From: Castellaniella daejeonensis
GTDB lineage: Bacteria; Pseudomonadota; Gammaproteobacteria; Burkholderiales; Burkholderiaceae_B
Length of the DNA stretch: 64,000 nt
Direction: 5' to 3'
NCBI RefSeq assembly: GCF_039523555.1
Contig: NZ_BAAAFN010000015.1
Location: forward strand, 434,001 to 498,000
The notes under the pieces were generated by a model that was not told where the DNA came from, ran no database searches, and was given only the letters and a program-made list of their open reading frames with translations. Each line of letters starts with the position of its first letter. The first letter of the stretch is position 1. Made by a program: the position numbers and the translations under genes. Shown one piece after another: positions 57,477 through 64,000 of the stretch.

Positions 57477-58348
57477 CCCTTGCCGCTGGTGGCTGGCCCG
57501 CTGTAGAAGGCTCGCCGGAATGCGAAGATCGCGCAGACGATGAGCAGCTGCACGAATCCCATGACGATGGCGATGGCCGAGGCCATGCCGTAGTCGTATT
57601 GTTCGAAGGCCGCCTCATAGGCGGCGATGGAGATCACCCGCGTCGGGCCGGCAGGCGCACCCAGCAGGATGGCCGACGGAAACACGGCGAAGGCCTGGAC
57701 GAAGGACAGCGCGGCAGCCATCGACAGGCCCGGCACCAGCAGGGGCAGGTAGATCAGGCGGAACTGGTTCCAGGGGCCCGCGCCCAGCGTGCCCGCCGCC
57801 CGGGCCAGCGTCGGATCGATGCCCGAGATATAGGACAGGGTCAGCAGGAAGGCGAAGGGAAAGCCGGAAATCACCAGGGAAATCAGCACGCCCCAGAAAT
57901 TGTGGGTCAGCCGCACTTCGTCCATGTACAGGTGGAAGCCCTGCAGGAACTGGGGAAACCAGCCTGCCGGGCCGTAGAAGGTCAGCATGCCGTCGGCCAC
58001 CAGCACGGTGCCCAGGGTGATGGGGATCACCAGCAGCGTGGTGACGATGCGCTGCGCGCGGCTGTTGCGGCGCAGGGCGAAGGCGACCGGCACGGACAGG
58101 CCGACGTTGATCAGGGTGGCCGGCACGGCCAGTTTCAGCGTCACCCAGAGCGTGCCCCATTGGGACGGCGTAGTGAAGAAGTGCGAGTAATTGGCCCAGA
58201 AGCCGCCGCCTTCCAGCGGTTGCGTCGAGATGACGACGCCATAGATGAAGGGGTAGATGAACAGGGCCAGGAGCACCAGCACGGCCGGCGCCACCAGCCA
58301 GCTGCGCCGGTCTCCGGTCGGCGCGACGGTCAGGGATGCGGCGCTCAT
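57473..58348 (-). CDS. ABC transporter permease (first subunit)
   Basis: 291 residues with about six membrane helices, starting MSAASLTVAPTGDRRSWLVAP, then a hydrophobic segment (AVLVLLALFIYPFIYGVVIS). The ATPase-docking EAA loop is AAGTLGAGPWNQFRLIYLPLLVPGLSMA. It pairs with the following permease to form the membrane channel. Four-base overlaps with the ATPase gene upstream and the second permease gene downstream show coupled translation. Confidence 0.88.
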   Translation of the reverse strand: MSAASLTVAPTGDRRSWLVAPAVLVLLALFIYPFIYGVVISTQPLEGGGFWANYSHFFTTPSQWGTLWVTLKLAVPATLINVGLSVPVAFALRRNSRAQRIVTTLLVIPITLGTVLVADGMLTFYGPAGWFPQFLQGFHLYMDEVRLTHNFWGVLISLVISGFPFAFLLTLSYISGIDPTLARAAGTLGAGPWNQFRLIYLPLLVPGLSMAAALSFVQAFAVFPSAILLGAPAGPTRVISIAAYEAAFEQYDYGMASAIAIVMGFVQLLIVCAIFAFRRAFYSGPATSGKG

Positions 58349-59424
58349 GCTGCCTCCGCGTAGGCAAGGACGCGGTCGGCCGGAATGTGCAGCCGGATGC
58401 GGTCGCCCGGAGCGAATGCGCCCGGCAGGCGCACGTACAGGTCGCCCAGGTCGGTGGCGACGGACAGCAGGGAATCGCGTCCGCCGAATTCCAGCGTCCG
58501 GACCACGGCGTCGATGCTGTTGGCCTGGCCCGCGGCGGCGATCTGGAAGTCGTCGGGCCGCATGGCGACGGCGACTTCCTGGCGTCCGTTCAGGGTGCCG
58601 ATGGCCGTGCCGTTGAATTGGATCTGGCTGCGCTCGAGCGATACGTCTTCGTCGACCTGCCGCACGACGCGGAAATCGACCACGTTGCGGTAGCCCATGA
58701 AGCGCGCCACGTGCAGGTTGCGCGGACGGCCATAGACCTCGCGGGGCGTGCCGATCTGCTGCACCGAGCCGGTGCGCATCACCACGATCCGGTCGGCCAT
58801 CGAAAGGGCCTCGTCCTGGTCGTGCGTGACATAGATGGTGGCGCGTTCCAGCTGGCGGTGGATGCGGCGGATTTCCGCGCGCATCTCGATGCGCAGCTTG
58901 GCGTCCAGGTTCGACAGCGGCTCGTCCATCAGGATCACGGGCGGCTCGATGACGATGGCCCGGGCGATGGCGACGCGCTGCTGCTGGCCGCCGGACAACT
59001 GGCCCGGCAGCTTGTTTTCATGGCCTTCCAGCTGGACCAGGTTCAGGGCCGACTGGACGCGGCGGGCGATCTCGTCCTTGCGCACGCCGCGCATCCGCAG
59101 GCCGAAGCCCACGTTGTCGCGCACCGACATATGCGGAAACAGCGCGTAGTTCTGGAACACCATGCCGAAGCCGCGCCGTTCCGGCGGCAGCACGTCGATG
59201 CGGGTGTCGTCCAGCCAGATGCTGCCTTCGCTGAGCGAGGTCAGGCCAGCCAGGCAGTTCAGGGCGGTCGACTTGCCGCAGCCCGACGGCCCCAGCAGGG
59301 CGATGAATTCGCCGCGCCGGATATCGAGGCTGAGGCCGCTCAGGGCGGCGACCGACGAGCCGGAGGCCGTATCGAATTTCCGGCCCACGGCATCCAGACG
59401 CAGCTGTTGAAAAGAGTGATTCAT
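58345..59424 (-). CDS. ABC transporter ATP-binding protein (PotA/UgpC-like)
   Basis: 359 residues. Walker A GPSGCGKST, Q-loop, signature LSGGQQQRVAIARA, Walker B VILMDEPLSNLDAKLR and switch His in IYVTHDQDEALS are all intact. The C-terminal 120 residues are a TOBE/OB-type regulatory domain, as in MalK, UgpC and PotA. It energises the importer encoded around it. It is separated from the binding-protein gene by a 79-bp gap containing a strong hairpin. Confidence 0.92.
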   Translation of the reverse strand: MNHSFQQLRLDAVGRKFDTASGSSVAALSGLSLDIRRGEFIALLGPSGCGKSTALNCLAGLTSLSEGSIWLDDTRIDVLPPERRGFGMVFQNYALFPHMSVRDNVGFGLRMRGVRKDEIARRVQSALNLVQLEGHENKLPGQLSGGQQQRVAIARAIVIEPPVILMDEPLSNLDAKLRIEMRAEIRRIHRQLERATIYVTHDQDEALSMADRIVVMRTGSVQQIGTPREVYGRPRNLHVARFMGYRNVVDFRVVRQVDEDVSLERSQIQFNGTAIGTLNGRQEVAVAMRPDDFQIAAAGQANSIDAVVRTLEFGGRDSLLSVATDLGDLYVRLPGAFAPGDRIRLHIPADRVLAYAEAA

Positions 59425-59446
59425 GATCCTTGATCCAGGGAGATCG

Positions 59447-59483
59447 GGCCGCCCGCGCGCCCTGTGCGGGCTGGCGGGCGGCC
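59447..59483 (-). other. Hairpin between the binding-protein and ATPase genes
   Basis: Perfect 10-bp GC-rich arms (59447-59456 and 59474-59483) enclose a 17-base loop in the gap between the solute-binding protein gene and the rest of the operon. There is no T-tract. Such hairpins commonly stabilise the binding-protein message and lower downstream expression; that role is inferred. Confidence 0.6.
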
Positions 59484-59503
59484 GTTCACGGGAAAGCGAC
59501 TGC

Positions 59504-60676
59504 TTACTTCTTCAGGGCGCCGACTTCAGTGTCCCATTTATGGAAGGCCTCGACCATGGCCTTGGCATTCAGCGGCACGGCGTTGGGACGGCGGGCGATC
59601 AGCTCGTCGTATTCCGGACGGCCGAACTTCTTGATGATTTCCTGGCTTTCGGCCGGGGCGGCGGACAGGGGTACGTCGCGGATGGCCGGGCCCGGATAGA
59701 AGTAGCCGGAGTCATAGGTCATGGCCTGCTGCTTGGGTTCGAGCATGAACTTCAGCAGCTTGAACAGGACTTTCTGCTTTTCCGCCGAAACGCCCTTGGG
59801 AATCACCATGTAGTGCGCGTCGTTGACCCAGGTGAAGTTGTCGAAGGCCTGGATCTTGAAGTCGGCGGGCACCACGCCCAGCGCGCGCGGGTTGATGTCC
59901 CAGCCGGTGACGGTCACCGTCATGTCGCGGCTGCCTTCGCCCAGTTCCTTCATCACGGCCGAGGTGCCGCCGGGGTAGTAGGGCACGCATTCGTTCAGCT
60001 CTTTCAGGAACTGCCAGGTCTTGTCCCAGCCGTTGATCGGATCGTAGGGATCCTTGTCGCCCAGCAGGTAGGGCAGGCCCATCAGGAAAGTGCGGCCCGG
60101 GCCCGAGTTCGCCGGGCGCGCGTAGATCAGCTTGTTGGGGTTGGCCTTGCACCAGGCCAGCAGTTCGGCCGGGGTCTTGGGCGGATTCTGGACCTTGGCC
60201 GGGTTGTATTCCAGCAGCGGGCCGGCCGGCATGAAGGTGACTTCCAGGCCGTAGCCCTGGGCCAGTTCCTGCATGCGGGCGGGGCCGCGCGCATACTGGT
60301 TCAGGATGCCCTTGAACTCGGCTTCGTGGTCGGGCAGCAGCTTCAGCCAGAGATCCTGTTCGATGCCGGCGGCCAGGGCGTCGGTGCCGGTCAGGACCAG
60401 GTCGATGTCCGAACGGCCGGCCTTCTGCATGGCCTTGATCTTGCCGGGCAGCTGCGGCGAGGGCGCGTTGGTGAAAGTGATGTTCGAGACCAGGTCGGGG
60501 TTCTGGTCGCGGAAGGCTTCCATGGCCTTCTGCGTGAGGGCCAGGTTGCCGGCGACGTCGACGACGTTCAGCGTGACGGGGGCGGCGTGAGCCGACAGGG
60601 CGGCACCGGTCAGGGCCAGGGCGCCTGCCAGCACGTGGAATCGTCCCAGTCGCGGGGACTGCTTGATGCCTTTCAT
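59504..60676 (-). CDS. ABC transporter extracellular solute-binding protein
   Basis: 390 residues from the ATG at 60676 with AGGAGA upstream. The signal peptide ends near LTGAALSAHAAPV. The mature protein has the two-lobe class fold: NVVDVAGNLALTQKAMEAFRDQNPDLV, DLVLTGTDALAAG, FMPAGPLLEYNPAKVQNPPKTPAELLAWCKAN and MVIPKGVSAEKQKVLFKLLKFML. The pattern resembles spermidine/iron-type (PotD/AfuA) binding proteins. Given the catabolic genes beside it, a sugar acid or uronate is the likely ligand; sequence alone does not show it. First gene of the operon. Confidence 0.88.
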   Translation of the reverse strand: MKGIKQSPRLGRFHVLAGALALTGAALSAHAAPVTLNVVDVAGNLALTQKAMEAFRDQNPDLVSNITFTNAPSPQLPGKIKAMQKAGRSDIDLVLTGTDALAAGIEQDLWLKLLPDHEAEFKGILNQYARGPARMQELAQGYGLEVTFMPAGPLLEYNPAKVQNPPKTPAELLAWCKANPNKLIYARPANSGPGRTFLMGLPYLLGDKDPYDPINGWDKTWQFLKELNECVPYYPGGTSAVMKELGEGSRDMTVTVTGWDINPRALGVVPADFKIQAFDNFTWVNDAHYMVIPKGVSAEKQKVLFKLLKFMLEPKQQAMTYDSGYFYPGPAIRDVPLSAAPAESQEIIKKFGRPEYDELIARRPNAVPLNAKAMVEAFHKWDTEVGALKK

Positions 60677-60779
60677 GAATTGTCTCCTAGGGTGTTCGCC
60701 TGTGCGCGGAAGGAGCCGGCGGGCTGCGGCGCCCGGTTCGGCCTCGGTCCGAATGCTCGAACCGTTCTTCTCGTAAGTC

Positions 60780-60809
60780 ATCATATAAGTTGATGGGTCC
60801 GGAGGACAA
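60780..60809 (-). promoter_or_regulatory. Promoter of the sugar-acid ABC operon
   Basis: On the minus strand TTGTCC (60804-60809) and TATGAT (60780-60785) are 18 bp apart. The -10 sits in an 11-mer TTATATGATGA that recurs, with one change, at the galactarate dehydratase promoter. Transcription would begin about 95 bases before the binding-protein start. Confidence 0.6.
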
Positions 60810-60962
60810 CATTTTTTTGCATCTGAGGGCGTTCGCACAATGCCGGAATAAATTCGATAATTAATCCAATAAATTGATTTTTAAGAATAAAAACGGCATA
60901 TGAGGTTGCGAATCAGTATATTCCCTAGTGTCCTGGATTTCCTGGTGAAACTACAGTCCACA

Positions 60963-60974
60963 TGTCATATGACA
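60963..60974. promoter_or_regulatory. Operator-like palindrome upstream of gudD
   Basis: TGTCATATGACA is a perfect 12-bp palindrome 34 bases before the gudD start codon. Its size and TGT...ACA ends fit GntR-family (FadR-type) sites, which often control aldarate and uronate genes. The regulator gene is not in the window. Confidence 0.5.
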
Positions 60975-61008
60975 ACATGATTTCTTTCCGTCCCCGCAAG
61001 GCCTCACC

Positions 61009-62283
61009 ATGAAACTGAAGACTGTCAAGATCACGCCCATCGCATTCAAGGACCCTCCGCTGCTGAACGCGGCCGGCATCCACGAGCCTTACGCGCTGCG
61101 CACCATCATCGAGCTGGAAAGCGACACCGGCGTGATCGGGCTGGGCGAAACCTATGGCGACGCGCCCATCATCGAACTGCTGCAGGCCTTGCAGCCGAGC
61201 CTGATCGGCCTGGATCCCTTCGACCTGAACGGCCTGCGGCGCCGTGTCCAGGATACCGTGAACCGCACCCAGGTCAGCGCCAACACGGCCTACAAGCTCG
61301 CTCCCGGAACCGATCCGGCCAAGAACGTCCAGAAGCTCTATTCCGCGCTGGAAGTCGCCCTGATGGACATGCAGGCCCGCCACCTGGGCGCGCCGCTGGT
61401 GGACCTGCTGGGCGGACGCGCCCGCGATGCCGTGCCGTTCAGCGCCTATCTGTTCTTCAAGTATGCCCGCCACGTCGATGCGTCCTATCCCGACGATGCC
61501 TGGGGCGAGACCCTGACGCCCGCGCAACTGGTGGCCCAGGCGGAAACCATGATCGGCCGGTACGGGTTCCAGAGCATCAAGCTCAAGGGCGGGGTGCTGG
61601 AGCCCGAGCAGGAAGTCGAATGCGTCCGGGCGCTGGCGGCCCGCTTCCCCGGCATGCCCCTGCGCATCGACCCCAACGGCAACTGGTCCCTGGCCACGGC
61701 GATCGAGATGGGCAGGCGGCTGGACGGTCTGCTGGAATACTACGAGGATCCCTGCCCGACGCTGTCGGACATGGCGGCGCTGCATGAGGCGACCGGCATG
61801 CCGCTGGCGACGAACATGGTGGTGACCGACATGGCGCAGTTCCGCGACAATGTCGCGGCCAACGGCTGCCAGATCATCCTGTCGGACCACCATTACTGGG
61901 GCGGGCTGCGGGATACGCAGTTGCTGGCGCGCATGTGCGAAGTGTTCGGCATGGGGTTGTCCATGCATTCCAACTCGCACCTGGGCATCAGCCTGATGGC
62001 CATGGCGCACGTGGCCGCCAGCGTGCCGACCCTGAGCTACGCCTGCGACACGCACTATCCCTGGCTGGATCCCGACGAGGAAGTCGTGGCGGGCGGGCAC
62101 CTGAGCTTCCATGAAGGCGCCATCGTGCTGGGCGACGCGCCCGGGCTCGGCCTGGAGATCGACCAGGACGCCCTGGCGCGGCTGCACGAGCAGTACCTGT
62201 CCTGCGGCATCCGCTCGCGGGACGATGCCGCCCAGATGCGCAAGTACCAGCCCGACTGGAGCGGCAAGGCACCGCGCTTCTGA
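61009..62283 (+). CDS. gudD: Glucarate dehydratase (enolase superfamily)
   Basis: 424 residues. Enolase-superfamily barrel with general-base lysines in SIKLKGG (Lys191, Lys193), metal ligands in RIDPNGNWS and EYYEDPCPT, and catalytic His320 in MHSNSHLGISLMAMAH; ACDTHYPWLDPDEEVV completes the glucarate-dehydratase pattern. It dehydrates D-glucarate (or L-idarate) to 5-keto-4-deoxy-D-glucarate. It is slightly shorter than the E. coli enzyme. It is divergent from the ABC operon and convergent with galactarate dehydratase, whose product is the same compound. Confidence 0.94.
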   Translation: MKLKTVKITPIAFKDPPLLNAAGIHEPYALRTIIELESDTGVIGLGETYGDAPIIELLQALQPSLIGLDPFDLNGLRRRVQDTVNRTQVSANTAYKLAPGTDPAKNVQKLYSALEVALMDMQARHLGAPLVDLLGGRARDAVPFSAYLFFKYARHVDASYPDDAWGETLTPAQLVAQAETMIGRYGFQSIKLKGGVLEPEQEVECVRALAARFPGMPLRIDPNGNWSLATAIEMGRRLDGLLEYYEDPCPTLSDMAALHEATGMPLATNMVVTDMAQFRDNVAANGCQIILSDHHYWGGLRDTQLLARMCEVFGMGLSMHSNSHLGISLMAMAHVAASVPTLSYACDTHYPWLDPDEEVVAGGHLSFHEGAIVLGDAPGLGLEIDQDALARLHEQYLSCGIRSRDDAAQMRKYQPDWSGKAPRF

Positions 62284-62385
62284 ACGCCGGATCTGGATTC
62301 GGGGGAGCGCAAGGCGGGAAGCCGAAGACAGTGCTGTTGCACGGCGAGGCGAACCAACGCGGCGATCCGCCGAATCCCGGCCTGG

Positions 62386-63942
62386 TCAGGTGACCGGGCC
62401 GGGGTTGAACAGGACCAGGTCGTTGACGATGCCCCAGTGCTCGGCCCAGGTTTTGCGTCCGCTGGCGACATCCAGGATGCGTTCGAACAATTCCTGGCCC
62501 AGGTCCTCGATGCTGGCTTCGCCGGTGGCGATCCGGCCGGCGTCGATGTCCATCAGGTCGTGCCAGCGGCGCGCCAGGTCCGAACGCGTGGCCACCTTGA
62601 TCACGGGGACTTCGGCCAGGCCGTAGGGTGTGCCCCGCCCGGTGGTGAAGATGTGGACGTTCATGCCTGCGGCCAGCTGCAGCGTGCCGCAGACGAAGTC
62701 GCCGGCCGGGGTGGCGGCGTACAGCAGCCCCTTGTCCCGTGCGCGCTCGCCCGGCGGCACGACGCCGCGGATCGGCGTGCTGCCGGACTTGACGATCGAA
62801 CCCATGGCCTTTTCGACGATGTTCGACAGGCCGCCGCGCTTGTTGCCCGGCGTGGTGTTTGCGCTGCGGTCGGCCTGTCCGCGCTGCAGGTAATCGTCGT
62901 ACCAGGCCATCTCGCGGATCAGGTCGCGGGCGACCTTGGGCGTGGCCGCGCGCGCCGTCAGCTGGTCGATGCCGTCGCGCACTTCGGTGACCTCGGAGAA
63001 CATCACGGTCGCGCCCGCGCGCACCAGCAGGTCGGCGGCGTGGCCCACCGCCGGATTTGCCGTGGCGCCGGAGAACGCGTCGCTGCCGCCGCACTGCACG
63101 CCCACCACCAGATCCGAAGCGGGGCAGGTTTCCCGGCGCCGCTGGTTCAGGCGTTCCAGGTGGATTTCCGCCATCGCCAGGATGTCGTCGATCATGCTGC
63201 CGAAGCCGACGTGCCGCTCGTCCTGCAGGCGCACCAGGTCCGGGTGCGCTGCGCCGCGGTCCTGGAAGCGTTCCGGCATCAGGCGTTCGGGCTGCAGCTT
63301 TTCGCAGCCCAGGCTGACCAGCATGACTTCTCCCCCGAAGTTCGGATTCTGTGCGATGTGGCGCAGGGTCTTCACCGGGATGGAGGCGCCTGGCGCATCG
63401 ATGGCCACGCCGCAACCGTAACCGTGGTGCAGCGCCACGACGCCGTCCACGTTCGGATAGCGGGGCAGCAATTCGCGGCGGATGCGGTCCAGGGCGATGT
63501 CCGCCACCCCGGCCACGCATTGCACCGTCATGGCGATGGCCAGGATGTTGCGAGTGCCCACCGAACCGTCGGCATTGCGGTAGCCCTGGAAGGTGTGGCC
63601 GGACAGGGGTTCCAGGTCGGGGACGGGGGCAGTGCAGATGGGCAGGGCGTCGAGAGAGGGCGCCGGCGGCATGCGCATCACGGCCTCGTAGACCCAGCTG
63701 CCGGCGGGCAGCGGCCGGGTCGCATGGCCGATGACGACGCCGTAGCGGACGATGGCCCCGTCTTCGGGAATGTCGCACAGGGCGACTTTGTGGCCTTGGG
63801 GGATGGCTTCGAGCAGGGTCGGGCCGTCGGGGATGCGGGCGCCAGCGGGCAGCCCTCGGTCGTTGGCGACGATGGCGACATTGTCGCCCTCGCGCATGCG
63901 GATCATGCGGGGAACCTGGACGGTCGGTCTGGCGGGATGCAC
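62386..63942 (-). CDS. garD: Galactarate dehydratase (UxaA/GarD family)
   Basis: 518 residues from the GTG at 63942, chosen because AGGAGA lies six bases upstream; an in-frame ATG at 63975 falls inside the promoter -10 and is unlikely. The N-terminal SAF-like domain (DNVAIVANDRGLPAG...IPQGHKVALCDI) and the catalytic part (YRNADGSVGTRNILAI, HHGYGCGVAIDAP, NPNFGGEVMLVSLGCEKLQPERL, GVQCGGSDAFSGATANPAVG, SANTTPGNKRGGLSNIVEKA) follow the E. coli GarD sequence closely. It dehydrates galactarate (mucate) to 5-keto-4-deoxy-D-glucarate with Fe(II). Confidence 0.95.
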   Translation of the reverse strand: MHPARPTVQVPRMIRMREGDNVAIVANDRGLPAGARIPDGPTLLEAIPQGHKVALCDIPEDGAIVRYGVVIGHATRPLPAGSWVYEAVMRMPPAPSLDALPICTAPVPDLEPLSGHTFQGYRNADGSVGTRNILAIAMTVQCVAGVADIALDRIRRELLPRYPNVDGVVALHHGYGCGVAIDAPGASIPVKTLRHIAQNPNFGGEVMLVSLGCEKLQPERLMPERFQDRGAAHPDLVRLQDERHVGFGSMIDDILAMAEIHLERLNQRRRETCPASDLVVGVQCGGSDAFSGATANPAVGHAADLLVRAGATVMFSEVTEVRDGIDQLTARAATPKVARDLIREMAWYDDYLQRGQADRSANTTPGNKRGGLSNIVEKAMGSIVKSGSTPIRGVVPPGERARDKGLLYAATPAGDFVCGTLQLAAGMNVHIFTTGRGTPYGLAEVPVIKVATRSDLARRWHDLMDIDAGRIATGEASIEDLGQELFERILDVASGRKTWAEHWGIVNDLVLFNPGPVT

Positions 63943-63966
63943 GAAGAGTCTCCTTGTAATTATCTC

Positions 63967-63995
63967 ATCATACAACTAGAGGTTTATACTGACAA
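63967..63995 (-). promoter_or_regulatory. Sigma-70-type promoter of garD
   Basis: On the minus strand TTGTCA (63990-63995) and TATGAT (63967-63972), each one mismatch from consensus, are exactly 17 bp apart. Transcription would start about 18 bases before the GTG. A TTGTA-N12-TACAA inverted repeat (63954-63975) overlaps the -10 and start site and could be an operator. Confidence 0.75.
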
Positions 63996-64000
63996 TCGAT

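Larger units (their letters stand above)
60677..61008. promoter_or_regulatory. Divergent control region between the binding-protein operon and gudD
   Basis: 332 bases without a gene. The part next to the binding-protein gene is GC-rich leader; 60780-60995 is markedly AT-rich and contains a promoter for the minus-strand operon (60780-60809), a TATATT at 60918-60923 that could be a plus-strand -10, and a perfect palindrome at 60963-60974. I see no small gene in it. The shared region implies joint control of import and glucarate dehydration. Confidence 0.7.

Noticed and set aside
1..64000. CRISPR arrays, insertion sequences, prophage genes, rRNA
   Set aside because: No regularly spaced repeats, transposase or integrase motifs, phage structural genes or rRNA signatures were seen on either strand.

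Overview
The window is GC-rich, densely packed bacterial chromosome, most likely from a betaproteobacterium of the order Burkholderiales and probably the family Alcaligenaceae (Bordetella/Achromobacter relatives). The evidence is gene order and protein type: Tim44-like/ubiJ/ubiB/hldE-C, DUF3460-scpA-panC, pilD-like/coaE/zapD, a MutT-ThiE fusion beside a DUF815 ATPase and ispB, and NrdR-controlled nrdABH. Genus cannot be fixed by reading. I saw no insertion sequence, integrase, prophage or CRISPR array. A run of 60 Ns marks a scaffold gap.

Layout. 1-4.4 kb: end of a Tim44-like membrane protein gene, ubiJ-ubiB (ubiquinone), the heptose adenylyltransferase and a PCMT-family methyltransferase. 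4.4-6.2 kb: thiD and thiG. 6.3-9.8 kb: three secreted or lipoprotein genes (CsgG-like, LpoB-like, COG3014-like) behind an AT-rich promoter island. 9.8-13.2 kb: btuF-btuB under a cobalamin riboswitch, then an unrecognised 54-residue gene with its own promoter and dyad. 13.4-17.2 kb: B12-dependent methionine synthase metH, so B12 uptake and B12 use are neighbours. 17.2-22.6 kb: MmyB-type regulator, DHA2 transporter, DUF3460, scpA, panC, a DNA-binding-domain-only LuxR-type protein and a lipoprotein. 22.6-24.8 kb: reduced prepilin peptidase, coaE, zapD.

24.8-33.7 kb is one MdtABC/MuxABC-type efflux operon: adaptor, two RND pumps and an outer-membrane channel. 33.7-36.8 kb: MutT-ThiE fusion, DUF815 ATPase, ispB and tRNA-Pro(CGG) with a terminator. 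36.9-39.6 kb: a PQQ-type sugar dehydrogenase interrupted by the N gap, and a succinate-semialdehyde-type dehydrogenase. 39.7-43.8 kb: class I ribonucleotide reductase operon (nrdA-nrdB-glutaredoxin-like) behind tandem NrdR boxes; its NrdA carries an unusual insertion of about 70 residues between two active-site cysteines. 43.9-53.9 kb: usher-like beta-barrel, free-methionine-sulfoxide reductase, a sensor with degenerate GGDEF and intact EAL, a CBS/DUF294 protein with a partner exonuclease, a NUDIX hydrolase, a carbonic anhydrase and a LysR regulator.

54-64 kb is a sugar-acid (aldarate) catabolic region: an ABC importer, an aldose-1-epimerase-like protein, 2,5-dioxovalerate dehydrogenase, glucarate dehydratase and galactarate dehydratase. 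Together these suggest import of a sugar acid and conversion to 2-oxoglutarate; the 5-keto-4-deoxyglucarate dehydratase step is not in the window.
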